DNA of 24,646 nucleotides from Firmicutes bacterium UBA4916 (GCA_002398845.1 DHBY01000039.1:1-24646), one strand, 5' to 3'; shown: positions 1-7,582, counted from the first letter of the stretch. A program made the numbers and translations. Notes: generated by a model from the letters alone, not told the origin.

Positions 1-1248
1 ATCTTTTTGTAATGAGTAACCTCCAAGTATGTTTTCTTCTAATAATTTTTGATTTATCTTATCAGCATCTACAGAGCTTGTTATAGCAAATTCTTCAAAG
101 AAAGGTTTATTAAATAATGGTTTATAATCTCCAGATTTAGTTATTTGATTAAATGCATAATGAGCTTTTTGTGTCGATTGCAATGCTACTTCTCTTAAAC
201 CTTTTTTACCTAAAGTAACAAGATATACTGCAGCTGCTAATGTATTTATTCCTTCATTTGAGCAGATGTTGGATGTTGCTTTTTCTCTTCTGATATGTTG
301 TTCTCTTGCTTGTAATGTTAATACAAAAGCCCTCTTTCCATCAACATCTACGGTTTCTCCAACAATTCTTCCTGGCATTTTCCTCATATAGGATTTTTTC
401 GTTGCCATGAATCCAAGATATGGTCCACCAAATGCAAGTGGAATACCTAATGACTGCCCTTCTCCTACTACAATATCTGCACCTAAGGATCCTGGTGATT
501 TAAGAATTCCTAGAGATATCGGATCAACGCATGTTATTAGTAAAGTCTTCTTTTGGCTGTGAGCTATTTTTTCGATGGCTTCTATATCTTCAATTGCACC
601 AAAGAAGTTTGGACTTTGAACTATAACAGCGGCTGTCTTATCGTCTACATATTTCTTTAATTCATCAAGATTTGTTGTCCCTTCTTCATCTTCAACTTCA
701 ACTAATTCTATACCTTGAAGATGAGTATAGGTCTTTAAAACTCTCCTATAATCAGGATTAACAGTTTTGGATATAACTATCTTATCTTTTCTAGTTATAT
801 TAGATGCCATAAATGCAGCTTCTGCAATTGCTGTACCTCCGTCATATAATGAAGCGTTGGATACATCCATGCCTGTTAAATTACATATAAGAGTTTGATA
901 CTCAAATATGTATTGTAATGTACCTTGACTTATTTCTGCTTGATATGGAGTATAGGATGTATAGAACTCGCTTCTAGAAATAATATGTCCTATTATTGAA
1001 GGTATATAGTGATCATAAGCTCCAGCTCCCAAAAAACATGTTAAATCATTTATTGTTTTATTACTTTGTGATAATTTTGTCATATAATTCGCTACTTCTA
1101 GCTCTGACATTGATGATTTGAGGTTTAGTTCTCTGTTTAATTTTACATCTTTAGGTATGTCGCTAAATAAATCTTCTACTGAATCAACTCCTATAGTCTT
1201 AAGCATCCTCTTTTCATCATCATTGGTATTTGGGATGTAAGGATACAT
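1..1248 (-). CDS. gcvPA: Glycine dehydrogenase (decarboxylating) subunit 1, P-protein alpha half (partial)
   Basis: Half of the split P-protein of the glycine cleavage system. Together with GcvPB it decarboxylates glycine and passes the aminomethyl group to lipoylated GcvH. 416 codons are present from the ATG at 1246-1248 and the frame stays open to the window edge. Families of this type run to about 445-450 residues, so roughly 30 C-terminal residues are missing. Recognisable stretches are the start (MYPYIPNTNDDEKRML), CFLGAGAYDHYIPS (residues 71-84), the YTPYQAEISQGTLQ region (99-112) and the YDGGTAIAEA stretch (135-144). The PLP lysine belongs to the other subunit and is not expected here. 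The ribosome binding site GAGGAGG lies inside the last codons of gcvH, with only 2 nt between gcvH stop and this start, so translation is probably coupled. gcvPB should follow beyond the left edge. Confidence 0.95.
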   Translation of the reverse strand, partial: MYPYIPNTNDDEKRMLKTIGVDSVEDLFSDIPKDVKLNRELNLKSSMSELEVANYMTKLSQSNKTINDLTCFLGAGAYDHYIPSIIGHIISRSEFYTSYTPYQAEISQGTLQYIFEYQTLICNLTGMDVSNASLYDGGTAIAEAAFMASNITRKDKIVISKTVNPDYRRVLKTYTHLQGIELVEVEDEEGTTNLDELKKYVDDKTAAVIVQSPNFFGAIEDIEAIEKIAHSQKKTLLITCVDPISLGILKSPGSLGADIVVGEGQSLGIPLAFGGPYLGFMATKKSYMRKMPGRIVGETVDVDGKRAFVLTLQAREQHIRREKATSNICSNEGINTLAAAVYLVTLGKKGLREVALQSTQKAHYAFNQITKSGDYKPLFNKPFFEEFAITSSVDADKINQKLLEENILGGYSLQKD

Positions 1249-1250
1249 AA

Positions 1251-1634
1251 TTAAGCCTCCTCATCTAAGAATTTCTCATATTCCTCACTTGTCATTAAAT
1301 CATCTAATTGAGATTTGTCTGTTATTTCAATTTTAATCATCCAGTTTTCATATGGATCTTGATTTAATAGTGCTGGATCATCAAGTAATTCTTCATTTAT
1401 TTCGATAACTTTTCCGTCTACTGGCATATAAATATCTGCTGCTGCCTTTACTGATTCTACAGCTGAAAAAGTTTCTTCTTTAGCAATTTCATCATCAACT
1501 TCTGGTAATTCTACATATACGATATCTCCTAAAGAATCTTGTGCATAATCAGCTACTCCTACATAAGCCTCTTCTCCATCGACTTTAATCCATTCGTGAT
1601 CTTCTGTATAATATAATCCTTTTACAACCTTCAT
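1251..1634 (-). CDS. gcvH: Glycine cleavage system H protein (lipoyl carrier)
   Basis: Small lipoyl-domain shuttle that carries the aminomethyl intermediate between the P-, T- and L-proteins. At 127 residues it has the normal family length. The lipoylation site is visible as ESVKAAAD with the modified lysine at residue 63, and the N-terminus (YYTEDHEWIKV, residues 8-18) is characteristic. The acidic C-terminus (EEYEKFLDEEA) is typical. It sits between gcvT and gcvPA with short spacing in one operon. Identity is certain from sequence; participation in glycine cleavage is inferred from the adjacent genes. Confidence 0.97.
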   Translation of the reverse strand: MKVVKGLYYTEDHEWIKVDGEEAYVGVADYAQDSLGDIVYVELPEVDDEIAKEETFSAVESVKAAADIYMPVDGKVIEINEELLDDPALLNQDPYENWMIKIEITDKSQLDDLMTSEEYEKFLDEEA

Positions 1635-1650
1635 TATTTAGCCCTCCTTA

Positions 1651-2745
1651 TTATCTTTTATAAAATTTTTTACTAATTATTTTTGCCTTTACAGGCTTAT
1701 TTCTAATCATTATATCAATTTCATTACCCATTTCTGTTTCATTTATATCTATTAAAGCATTTCCTATGCTTTTCTTTAGAGTTGGTGACATATACCCAGT
1801 AGTTACATAACCAATTTTTTTGCCATTTTTATATACTTCATAATTTTCCCTTGGTATGCCTCTTCCAACCATTTCAAATCCAGCAACTTTTCGAGTTAAT
1901 CCTGCTTCCCATTGTTTATTTAAGGCATCTTTTCCAATAAAATCAGATTCTTTATTTAATTTAACGAAAAATTTAAATCCACCTTCTAATGGTGTAACCT
2001 CTTTAGAGATTTCATGACCATATAAAGGTAATGCTGCTTCAAATCTAAGGGTATCTCTACATCCTAAACCTGTAGGTTTGATTCCATTTTCTTTTCCTGC
2101 TTCTAATACCTTATTCCAAACTGCTACTATACCATCTGCACATGTGTAGATTTCAAACCCATCTTCACCAGTATATCCAGTTCTTGAGATCATACAATTT
2201 ACTCCCGCAATGTCAACATTTCTCTTTAGATGAAATGCATCAATTGCTGATAAATCTGTTTTAGTAAGTTTTTGAAGAATATTTTGGGCTTCTGGTCCTT
2301 GAAGTGCCACTTCCCCTACTTGATCAGATATGTTTTCAATGTCAACATTGAAATCTTTTTTGTTATCAATAATCCATTTGAAGTCTTTATCTATATTAGC
2401 TGCATTTACAACAAGAAGATATTCTTCACTGGTATATCGATAAACTAAAAGGTCATCTACTACCCCCCCATCAGGATAGCACATAATTGTATAGACTACT
2501 TGATTGTCTACCATCTTTGAAATGTCATTTGTAAGTAAATGATCTAAATAATTTACAGCCTCCTTACCTTTAAAGACTATTTCTCCCATGTGAGATACAT
2601 CAAATAATCCAGCTTTATTCCTTACTGCTTCATGTTCTGCGATTAAACCTTCGTATTGTACTGGAAGGAACCACCCTGCATAATCAACAATTTTTCCTCC
2701 AAGCTTTACATGTTCATCGTAAAGTGGGGTTTTCTTTGCTACCAT
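1651..2745 (-). CDS. gcvT: Aminomethyltransferase, glycine cleavage T protein
   Basis: Transfers the methylene group from aminomethyl-lipoyl GcvH to tetrahydrofolate, releasing ammonia and forming 5,10-methylene-THF. 364 residues, normal length. Motifs: AGLFDVSHMGEI (residues 45-56), GGVVDDLLVYRY (93-104, containing the conserved catalytic Asp region), VVNAAN (112-117), and the SRTGYTGEDGFEIY and EAALPLYGHE blocks of the folate-binding core, followed by the C-terminal barrel. The ATG is preceded by AGGAAGGAG at good spacing. It is the first gene of the leftward gcv operon. No glycine riboswitch fits in the 133-bp upstream gap. Confidence 0.97.
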   Translation of the reverse strand: MVAKKTPLYDEHVKLGGKIVDYAGWFLPVQYEGLIAEHEAVRNKAGLFDVSHMGEIVFKGKEAVNYLDHLLTNDISKMVDNQVVYTIMCYPDGGVVDDLLVYRYTSEEYLLVVNAANIDKDFKWIIDNKKDFNVDIENISDQVGEVALQGPEAQNILQKLTKTDLSAIDAFHLKRNVDIAGVNCMISRTGYTGEDGFEIYTCADGIVAVWNKVLEAGKENGIKPTGLGCRDTLRFEAALPLYGHEISKEVTPLEGGFKFFVKLNKESDFIGKDALNKQWEAGLTRKVAGFEMVGRGIPRENYEVYKNGKKIGYVTTGYMSPTLKKSIGNALIDINETEMGNEIDIMIRNKPVKAKIISKKFYKR

Positions 2746-2777
2746 TTTACCACTCCTTCCTAAATTTTATCTATACT

Positions 2778-2808
2778 ATGATACCCTAAAAATCACTATT
2801 CTAAACAA
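2778..2808 (-). promoter_or_regulatory. Weak candidate promoter for gcvT operon
   Basis: On the minus strand a TTGTTT (2803-2808) stands 19 nt upstream of TATCAT (2778-2783), ahead of the gcvT ribosome binding site. The spacing is long and the match modest. It is the best hexamer pair I see in the divergent gap 2746-2878; I found no convincing plus-strand counterpart for the reductase gene. Confidence 0.3.
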
Positions 2809-2878
2809 TTTTATTTTTGCTTAAAAAGAGGATTTTTAAAAGTCCCATCGAATTTATTATACAAGAGGAGGGATAATA

Positions 2879-4012
2879 ATGCAATACCGTTATTACACTA
2901 AAGATAATTTAAAAATATCTGCATTGGGATTTGGATGTATGCGTTTGCCTATTTTAAACAATGATTCAGGCCTAATAGATGAAGAAAAAGCAACTAATAT
3001 GATTAGATATGCTATTGATAATGGAGTAAACTATATTGACACTGCATACCCTTATCATAAGGGCAATAGCGAGGCTTTTGTTGGAAAAGTATTAAAGGAT
3101 GGTTATAGACAAAAGGTCTATTTAGCTACAAAATCACCAGTATGGCTTATTGAATCCTATGAAGAATTTGAAAAATATTTAGATGAACAGCTAAAAAGAT
3201 TGGACACTGATTATATTGATTTTTATCTTCTTCATTCCTTAAGTAAAAAAACTTGGGAAAATGCCAAAGAATTAAATGTTCTACATTTTCTTAATGAAGC
3301 TAAAAGGAAAGGTAAAATTAAATATGCTGGTTTTTCCTTCCATGATCAAATCCATGTTTTCAAAGATATAGTAGACTCTTATCCTTGGGATTTTTGTCAA
3401 ATGCAATTGAATTATATGGATAGAGACTATCAAGCAGGTTTAGAAGGATTAAAGTATGCTAAAGAAAAAGGGCTATCCGTTGTAGTTATGGAGCCAATCA
3501 AAGGCGGCAAGTTATCTCATGCCTCTAAAGAAATCCAGGATATATGGGATAAAAACTATATTAAAAGAACTCCATCTGAATGGGCTTTAAGATGGCTATA
3601 TAACTTTGAAGAAATATCTGTTGTCTTAAGTGGTATGAACACAATGGAGCATGTGGTTGAAAACATAAAAACTGCATCAGAAGGGTCAGCTAATTCATTA
3701 AAACAGGAAGAGCTAAAATTGATTGATGAAGTAACAAAAATTTATAAGGAAAAAATTAAAGTTGGTTGTACTGGCTGTGAATACTGTTTACCTTGTCCAA
3801 ATGGCGTATCCATACCAGATATATTTGAACTTTATAACAATGCCTCTGTATATGGTACAAAAGAGCAGTCTATGAATACTTATAATAGATTAATTGAACT
3901 TGAAAAAGATGCTAGCCATTGTGTAGAATGTGGTCATTGTAAAGAATTATGTCCTCAACATTTAGATATTATCAATTCTTTAAAAGATGCAAATTGTTCT
4001 TTAAGTAGATAA
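2879..4012 (+). CDS. Aldo/keto reductase with C-terminal 4Fe-4S ferredoxin region
   Basis: Predicted oxidoreductase of the aldo/keto reductase superfamily (the bacterial Fe-S type, COG1453-like). Residues 1-290 form the TIM-barrel domain: GFGCMRLP (17-24), and the catalytic tetrad appears as Asp54 and Tyr59 (DTAYPY), Lys85 (ATK) and His119 (LLH). The C-terminal part has two cysteine groups: Cys297, 300, 303, 306 and then a classic ferredoxin motif, Cys348, 351, 354, 358 (CxxCxxCxxxCP). This suggests electron transfer from a ferredoxin-like cluster to the barrel. The ATG follows GAGGAGGG at about 8 nt. The gene is divergent from gcvT and convergent with cwlD, so it is probably monocistronic. 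The substrate cannot be told. Confidence 0.9.
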   Translation: MQYRYYTKDNLKISALGFGCMRLPILNNDSGLIDEEKATNMIRYAIDNGVNYIDTAYPYHKGNSEAFVGKVLKDGYRQKVYLATKSPVWLIESYEEFEKYLDEQLKRLDTDYIDFYLLHSLSKKTWENAKELNVLHFLNEAKRKGKIKYAGFSFHDQIHVFKDIVDSYPWDFCQMQLNYMDRDYQAGLEGLKYAKEKGLSVVVMEPIKGGKLSHASKEIQDIWDKNYIKRTPSEWALRWLYNFEEISVVLSGMNTMEHVVENIKTASEGSANSLKQEELKLIDEVTKIYKEKIKVGCTGCEYCLPCPNGVSIPDIFELYNNASVYGTKEQSMNTYNRLIELEKDASHCVECGHCKELCPQHLDIINSLKDANCSLSR

Positions 4013-4022
4013 TCACATTCAT

Positions 4023-4053
4023 AGAGGGAACTATGAAAATAGTTCCCCTTTTA
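4023..4053 (+). terminator. Intrinsic terminator of the aldo/keto reductase gene
   Basis: A stem GGGAACTAT / ATAGTTCCC (loop GAAA) begins about 12 nt after the stop codon and is followed by CCTTTT on the plus strand. The minus strand has no T-run after the stem, so it should act mainly on plus-strand transcription. Its T-tract runs straight into the first DnaA box at 4051. Confidence 0.85.
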
Positions 4054-4200
4054 TCCACTTTATCCACATTATCCACATCCACAAGTGGATAACTTATGTA
4101 AACTTAATATTTTGCATAAAAAAGCATCTTTATGATGATATATTTTACATAATATTTATATATCCACAAGGTTTTACTTTATCCACAAAAGTTATCCACA
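4051..4200. promoter_or_regulatory. Cluster of seven DnaA-box-like 9-mers
   Basis: Exact TTATCCACA occurs at 4060-4068, 4069-4077, 4179-4187 and 4192-4200. TTATCCACT occurs at 4051-4059 and, inverted, at 4084-4092. ATATCCACA occurs at 4160-4168. The first three abut with a 9-bp period and no spacer. The stretch between the two groups (about 4093-4159) is very AT-rich. The cluster fills the gap between two convergent genes and ends at the cwlD stop codon. TTATCCACA is the consensus DnaA box, so binding of DnaA is the natural reading. No dnaA or dnaN is in the window, so a titration or regulatory cluster is more likely than oriC itself. Confidence 0.8.
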
Positions 4201-4935
4201 TTAATAATTGTAACCGCCTTCCACTTCACTAAAGTATTTCATAATTCCCGTATATATAGCCCAGGCTACCTTGTCTTGGTATTTATCAGATATAAGCAAC
4301 TTTTCCTCTTGTGGATTAGACAAAAATCCGCATTCTACAAGGACAGAGGGTATATTTATTTCTTTTAACAAATATACATCATCTCTTTCTTGGGGGACTC
4401 TATGATTGTTTTTGTCTAATACATTTCTTAATTCATCTTGAATATTATTTGCTAATTTCATACTTTCATTGCAGCCATTTTTATAAAATGTCTGTGCACC
4501 ATAATACCTAGATTCCCCAAAGCTATTTAAGTGAATTGTTATAAATACATTACATTTACTAACCTCAATTATTTCTTTTCTTTTAAGAAGGTCTTCTTTT
4601 TTCATTTCTTTAATGGTTTTTGAGCTTTCTGTATATAAGCCTTCTTGAGTATCCCTTGTTATAGCTGCTATGCCTCCACCTTGCTCTATAAGCCTCTTAA
4701 GTTTTAACCCTATTTTTAAATTTATTTCATCCTCTTTTACTCCTGTCACACCTACAGCTCCAGGATCAACACCACCATGGCCTGGGTCAATTCCTATTAC
4801 TTTATTGGTAATATTTATATAGGATACAGGCATTGAATTATTTTTAAATAATACTAACAATAGTAAAATTATTAATAATAAAATAAAAAGTAAAAAGTTA
4901 TATAGATATTTCTTCTTCACATAAATAACTTTCAT
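4201..4935 (-). CDS. cwlD: N-acetylmuramoyl-L-alanine amidase, CwlD family
   Basis: Zinc amidase (Amidase_3) that cleaves the lactyl-peptide bond of peptidoglycan. In spore formers CwlD starts muramic-lactam formation in the cortex. Translating from the second in-frame ATG (4933-4935) gives 244 residues. That start has a strong GGGGGGGAT upstream, whereas the ATG 33 nt earlier has none. A membrane anchor spans residues 11-30 (YLYNFLLFILLLIILLLLVL). Catalytic features: IDPGHGG with His53, Glu68 in VKEDEINL, FITIHLNS with His135, and LVECGFLSN with Glu201. No other domain is present. Position downstream of rpsI matches the Bacillus order rplM-rpsI-...-cwlD, which supports CwlD over other amidases. 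Confidence 0.9.
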   Translation of the reverse strand: MKVIYVKKKYLYNFLLFILLLIILLLLVLFKNNSMPVSYINITNKVIGIDPGHGGVDPGAVGVTGVKEDEINLKIGLKLKRLIEQGGGIAAITRDTQEGLYTESSKTIKEMKKEDLLKRKEIIEVSKCNVFITIHLNSFGESRYYGAQTFYKNGCNESMKLANNIQDELRNVLDKNNHRVPQERDDVYLLKEINIPSVLVECGFLSNPQEEKLLISDKYQDKVAWAIYTGIMKYFSEVEGGYNY

Positions 4936-4997
4936 CAAATCCCCCCCTATAGAAATATATTGCTGCAATTATTGTCCATATTCCTATATTTAAAAAA

Positions 4998-5046
4998 ACA
5001 ATAACTTGCCAAAAAGGTGCCAGGCACCTTTTTGGCAAGTTATTGT
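4998..5046. repeat. 49-bp near-perfect palindrome with GGTGCC-A-GGCACC core
   Basis: Left arm 4998-5021 and right arm 5023-5046 are perfectly complementary over 24 bp around a single central base at 5022. On the minus strand the palindrome is followed by TTTTTTT (4992-4998), so it could be a second, very strong terminator behind rpsI. The GGTGCC/GGCACC core resembles a palindromic motif I recall as scattered between genes in many Firmicutes; that is recollection, not a search result. Confidence 0.85.
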
Positions 5047-5050
5047 ATAT

Positions 5051-5080
5051 AAAAAAGCACTGGGTTTTCCAGTGCTTTTG
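5051..5080 (-). terminator. Terminator of the rplM-rpsI unit
   Basis: AAAAGCACTGG pairs with CCAGTGCTTTT around a five-base loop, immediately after the rpsI stop codon, and is followed by TTTTTTATA on the minus strand. This is a textbook intrinsic terminator, and its T-run shares the 3-7 nt that separate it from the 49-bp palindrome. Confidence 0.92.
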
Positions 5081-5082
5081 TT

Positions 5083-5475
5083 TTATCTCTTTGAAAATTG
5101 TGGGGCTCTTCTTGCTTTCTTTAAGCCGTACTTTTTTCTTTCTTTCATTCTAGGATCTCTTGTTAAATAGCCTGCTTTTTTAAGTACAGGTTTTAATTCT
5201 TCGCTAGAACTTATTAATGCTCTTGATATACCATGTCTAATAGCTCCAGCTTGACCTGTAAATCCGCCGCCTTCTACAGTTACAAAAACATCGTATTTAT
5301 CTATAGTATCTGTTATAGTTAATGGTGCTTTAACAACAGCTTTCAATGTATCATAATCAAAATATTCTTCAATATCTCTTTTATTTATTGTAATGTTTCC
5401 AGAACCAGGAAGTAACCTAACTCTTGCCACTGAGGTCTTCCTTCTTCCAGTTCCTATATATTGTACATTAGCCAC
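5083..5475 (-). CDS. rpsI: 30S ribosomal protein S9
   Basis: Small-subunit head protein whose extended C-terminal tail reaches the P-site tRNA. 130 residues, the usual bacterial length. N-terminal YIGTGRRKTSVARVRL (6-21), the central GGGFTGQAGAIRHGISRAL block and the basic tail ending KKARRAPQFSKR are all diagnostic. The start codon is GTG at 5473-5475, with AGGAGG about 7 nt upstream. It is the second gene after rplM, followed at once by a terminator. Confidence 0.98.
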   Translation of the reverse strand: MANVQYIGTGRRKTSVARVRLLPGSGNITINKRDIEEYFDYDTLKAVVKAPLTITDTIDKYDVFVTVEGGGFTGQAGAIRHGISRALISSSEELKPVLKKAGYLTRDPRMKERKKYGLKKARRAPQFSKR

Positions 5476-5502
5476 TTACAGTCCTCCTTTCTTAAAGTGC
5501 AA

Positions 5503-5934
5503 CTAAAATTCATACACTTCTGGTTGTTGAGCTTCGTGATTGTGTTCAGGTCCACTATATACTTTCAATTTCTTGAACATTTGTCTTCCTAAGCTGCTCT
5601 TTGGAAGCATTCCTTTGACAGCTAATTGGATAGCTTTTTCTGGTTTTTCGTCTAGCATTTTTTCATAGGATATTGACTTTAATCCGCCTGGATATCCTGT
5701 ATGATATTTATATTGTTTTTGCTCTAACTTTTTCCCAGTTAATTTTATTTTATCTGCATTTATTATTATTACATAATCCCCAGTATCTACATGAGGGGTA
5801 TATATAGGTTTATGTTTTCCTCTTAATATAGTAGCAACTTCTGTAGCTAATCTACCTAGTACTTTACCTTCTGCATCTATTACATACCATTTTCTTTCAA
5901 TTTCATTTGGTTTAGCCATATAGCTCTTCATCAT
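5503..5934 (-). CDS. rplM: 50S ribosomal protein L13
   Basis: Early-assembly large-subunit protein. 143 residues, normal length. Motifs include KWYVIDAEGKVLGRLA (15-30), HVDTGDYVIIINADKI, YHTGYPGGLK and MLPKSSLGRQMFKKL. Two adjacent ATG codons follow AAGGAGGG; the second has the better spacing (8 nt), so the protein may be one residue shorter than given. It heads the rplM-rpsI unit behind a promoter and short leader. In Bacillus, L13 represses this operon through the leader; the same control is inferred here. Confidence 0.98.
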   Translation of the reverse strand: MMKSYMAKPNEIERKWYVIDAEGKVLGRLATEVATILRGKHKPIYTPHVDTGDYVIIINADKIKLTGKKLEQKQYKYHTGYPGGLKSISYEKMLDEKPEKAIQLAVKGMLPKSSLGRQMFKKLKVYSGPEHNHEAQQPEVYEF

Positions 5935-5941
5935 TTTCCCT

Positions 5942-5993
5942 CCTTATTCCAGCGTTGAGTTGATAAAAAGTTCCGGGGCTTTTCAAACACTCT
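5942..5993 (-). promoter_or_regulatory. Candidate L13-type ribosomal leader of rplM-rpsI
   Basis: Between the predicted start of transcription (about 5992) and the rplM ribosome binding site the transcript can fold with AGTGTT (5986-5991) paired to AACGCT (5951-5956) plus two further pairs across a one-base bulge. The loop contains AAAAGCCCCGGAAC. Position and size fit the L13 leader family known from Firmicutes, which mediates autoregulation. I matched it by position and fold only. Confidence 0.6.
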
Positions 5994-5998
5994 TATAT

Positions 5999-6027
5999 AT
6001 TCTAATACAAGGTAATATCAATGTCAA
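5999..6027 (-). promoter_or_regulatory. Promoter of rplM-rpsI
   Basis: Consensus -35 TTGACA (6022-6027) and -10 TAGAAT (5999-6004) are separated by exactly 17 nt. This is the best sigma-A-type promoter in the window. It separates rplM-rpsI from the upstream truA unit; no terminator is evident between them, so read-through may add to expression. Confidence 0.88.
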
Positions 6028-6039
6028 GACGTATTTTAA

Positions 6040-6774
6040 TCAGTAATAAACTTTTTCTAAATAAAGGCCTTGGGGTGGTGCAGTAGGTCCCGAAACTTCT
6101 CTATTTTTTGAAGATATAATATAGGGAACACTGCTAGATTTAATTTTGCCTCTACCTACATCAACCAAAGTGCCTACTATTATTCTTACCATATTATATA
6201 AAAATCCATTCCCTTCAATAGAAAATACTATTAAATCTTCCTTTTTATATAAGGACACATCGTTAATAGTCCTAATGGTTGACTTTACATTACTATTTGA
6301 AGCCATAAAAGAGGTAAAATCATGGGTACCTATAAGAAATTTAATGGCATTTTCCATTTCCCCATAGTCCAAAGGATAGGATAGATGATATGCAAAGTTT
6401 CTATATAAAGGGCTTCTGATTTGACTATTATAGATTAGATATTTATACCTTTTGCCTAGGGCATCATATCTAGCGTGGAAATTTTCATTTACTTTTTCTG
6501 AATCTACTATGGCTATATCTCTAGGTAATTTACTATTTAATGCAAACTTAAACTTGTCTTCGGGTATTTTAGATTTGGTAATAAAATTTGCTACTTGCCC
6601 TTTGGCATGAACTCCACTATCAGTCCTACCTGAACCAATTAAATTTATATTTTCACCTGTAACTAACTTAATTGCCTTCTCTATTTCTCCTTGAATACTA
6701 TTTCCTTTATTTTGTTTTTGCCACCCTATATAGTTGGTCCCCTCATATTCGATCGTAAGCTTAATATTTGCCAT
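6040..6774 (-). CDS. truA: tRNA pseudouridine(38-40) synthase TruA
   Basis: Converts uridines 38-40 of the tRNA anticodon arm to pseudouridine. Using the ATG at 6772-6774 gives 244 residues beginning MANIKLTIEYEGTNYIGWQ, which is how the family begins. That ATG has GAGGG 6 nt upstream; an in-frame ATG 42 nt earlier would lie inside ecfT and has no such site. The catalytic aspartate is Asp52 in GSGRTDSGVHA. Later blocks are FHARYDALGKRYKYLI, DFTSFMASNS and FLYNMVRIIVGTLVDVGRGK. The gene starts 10 nt after the ecfT stop and ends the ecf-truA unit, an arrangement shared with Bacillus. Confidence 0.97.
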   Translation of the reverse strand: MANIKLTIEYEGTNYIGWQKQNKGNSIQGEIEKAIKLVTGENINLIGSGRTDSGVHAKGQVANFITKSKIPEDKFKFALNSKLPRDIAIVDSEKVNENFHARYDALGKRYKYLIYNSQIRSPLYRNFAYHLSYPLDYGEMENAIKFLIGTHDFTSFMASNSNVKSTIRTINDVSLYKKEDLIVFSIEGNGFLYNMVRIIVGTLVDVGRGKIKSSSVPYIISSKNREVSGPTAPPQGLYLEKVYY

Positions 6775-6784
6775 ATTATCCCTC

Positions 6785-7582
6785 TTATATATATCTAGTA
6801 GATACAATAAATCCAAAGAATATACCCATTATACTAATTGCTAATATGTCTTGTTTATTCAATTTTAATTCATTTAGTCTAGTTCTGTTTTCTCCGCCTC
6901 TATAACATCTTGCTTCCATAGCAATGGCTAATTCATCTGCTCTTCTAAATGCATTGATAAATAAAGGTACTAGTAAGGGTACCAAATTCTTTGCTCTATT
7001 TATTACATTCCCAGATTCGAAATCCGCTCCTCTTGCCATTTGTGCTTTCATAATCTTATCTGTTTCCTCTAGTAAAGTAGGAATAAACCTCAAAGCTATA
7101 GTCATCATCATTGCTAATTCATGGGCTGGAAGCCCAATCTTTTTAAATGGAGATAATAGTTTTTCTATTCCATCTGTAAGGGATATAGGTGATGTAGTAA
7201 GAGTAAGTAAAGAAGTTCCAGTAATTAAAAATATCAATCTTAATGCCATGAATGTAGCTTGGCTCAGACCTTCTTTAGTTATGGATAAAGGTCCTATTTT
7301 AAACAGCACTTCCCCCTTAGTAAAAAATACATTTATTATAAAGGTAATGCTTATTATCAAGGCAAGGGGCTTTAATCCTTTTAGCACGAATTTTAAGGGT
7401 ATGTCAGATATTTTAATAGAAAAAAGTATAAAGCCTAAAATAAATATATATGGAAAAAATGAGTCTATAAAGAATAATGAGGTAATGAACATAATTATTA
7501 TTAATATTTTAATCCTTGGATCTAATTTATGAACAAATGTGTCTCCAGGGAAATATTGTCCTATTGTAATATCCTTAAGCAT
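6785..7582 (-). CDS. ecfT: Energy-coupling factor transporter transmembrane protein EcfT
   Basis: Membrane scaffold that links the two EcfA ATPases to exchangeable substrate-binding S-components for vitamin or metal uptake. 265 residues. Several hydrophobic segments occupy the N-terminal 115 residues and a last one lies near the C-terminus. The cytoplasmic part holds the two coupling signatures, AQMARGADFE and AMEARCYRGGENRT, that dock on the ATPases. The start overlaps the end of ecfA2 by 8 nt. No S-component gene is present here, consistent with a shared (group II) ECF module serving S-proteins encoded elsewhere. Confidence 0.95.
   Translation of the reverse strand: MLKDITIGQYFPGDTFVHKLDPRIKILIIIMFITSLFFIDSFFPYIFILGFILFSIKISDIPLKFVLKGLKPLALIISITFIINVFFTKGEVLFKIGPLSITKEGLSQATFMALRLIFLITGTSLLTLTTSPISLTDGIEKLLSPFKKIGLPAHELAMMMTIALRFIPTLLEETDKIMKAQMARGADFESGNVINRAKNLVPLLVPLFINAFRRADELAIAMEARCYRGGENRTRLNELKLNKQDILAISIMGIFFGFIVSTRYI

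Noticed and set aside
4051..4200. Direct repeats as a CRISPR array or as the main chromosomal origin
   Set aside because: The repeat unit is only 9 bp with no regular unique spacers, and no cas gene is near. No dnaA, dnaN or rpmH is in the window, so calling it oriC is not justified.
4933..4968. Upstream ATG start for the cwlD amidase
   Set aside because: No ribosome binding site precedes it, whereas the ATG at 4933-4935 has GGGGGGG at ideal distance and gives the usual basic-then-membrane N-terminus.
6924..7532. Plus-strand open frame of 202 codons opposite ecfT
   Set aside because: It mirrors the hydrophobic codons of ecfT and has no family resemblance or start signal.
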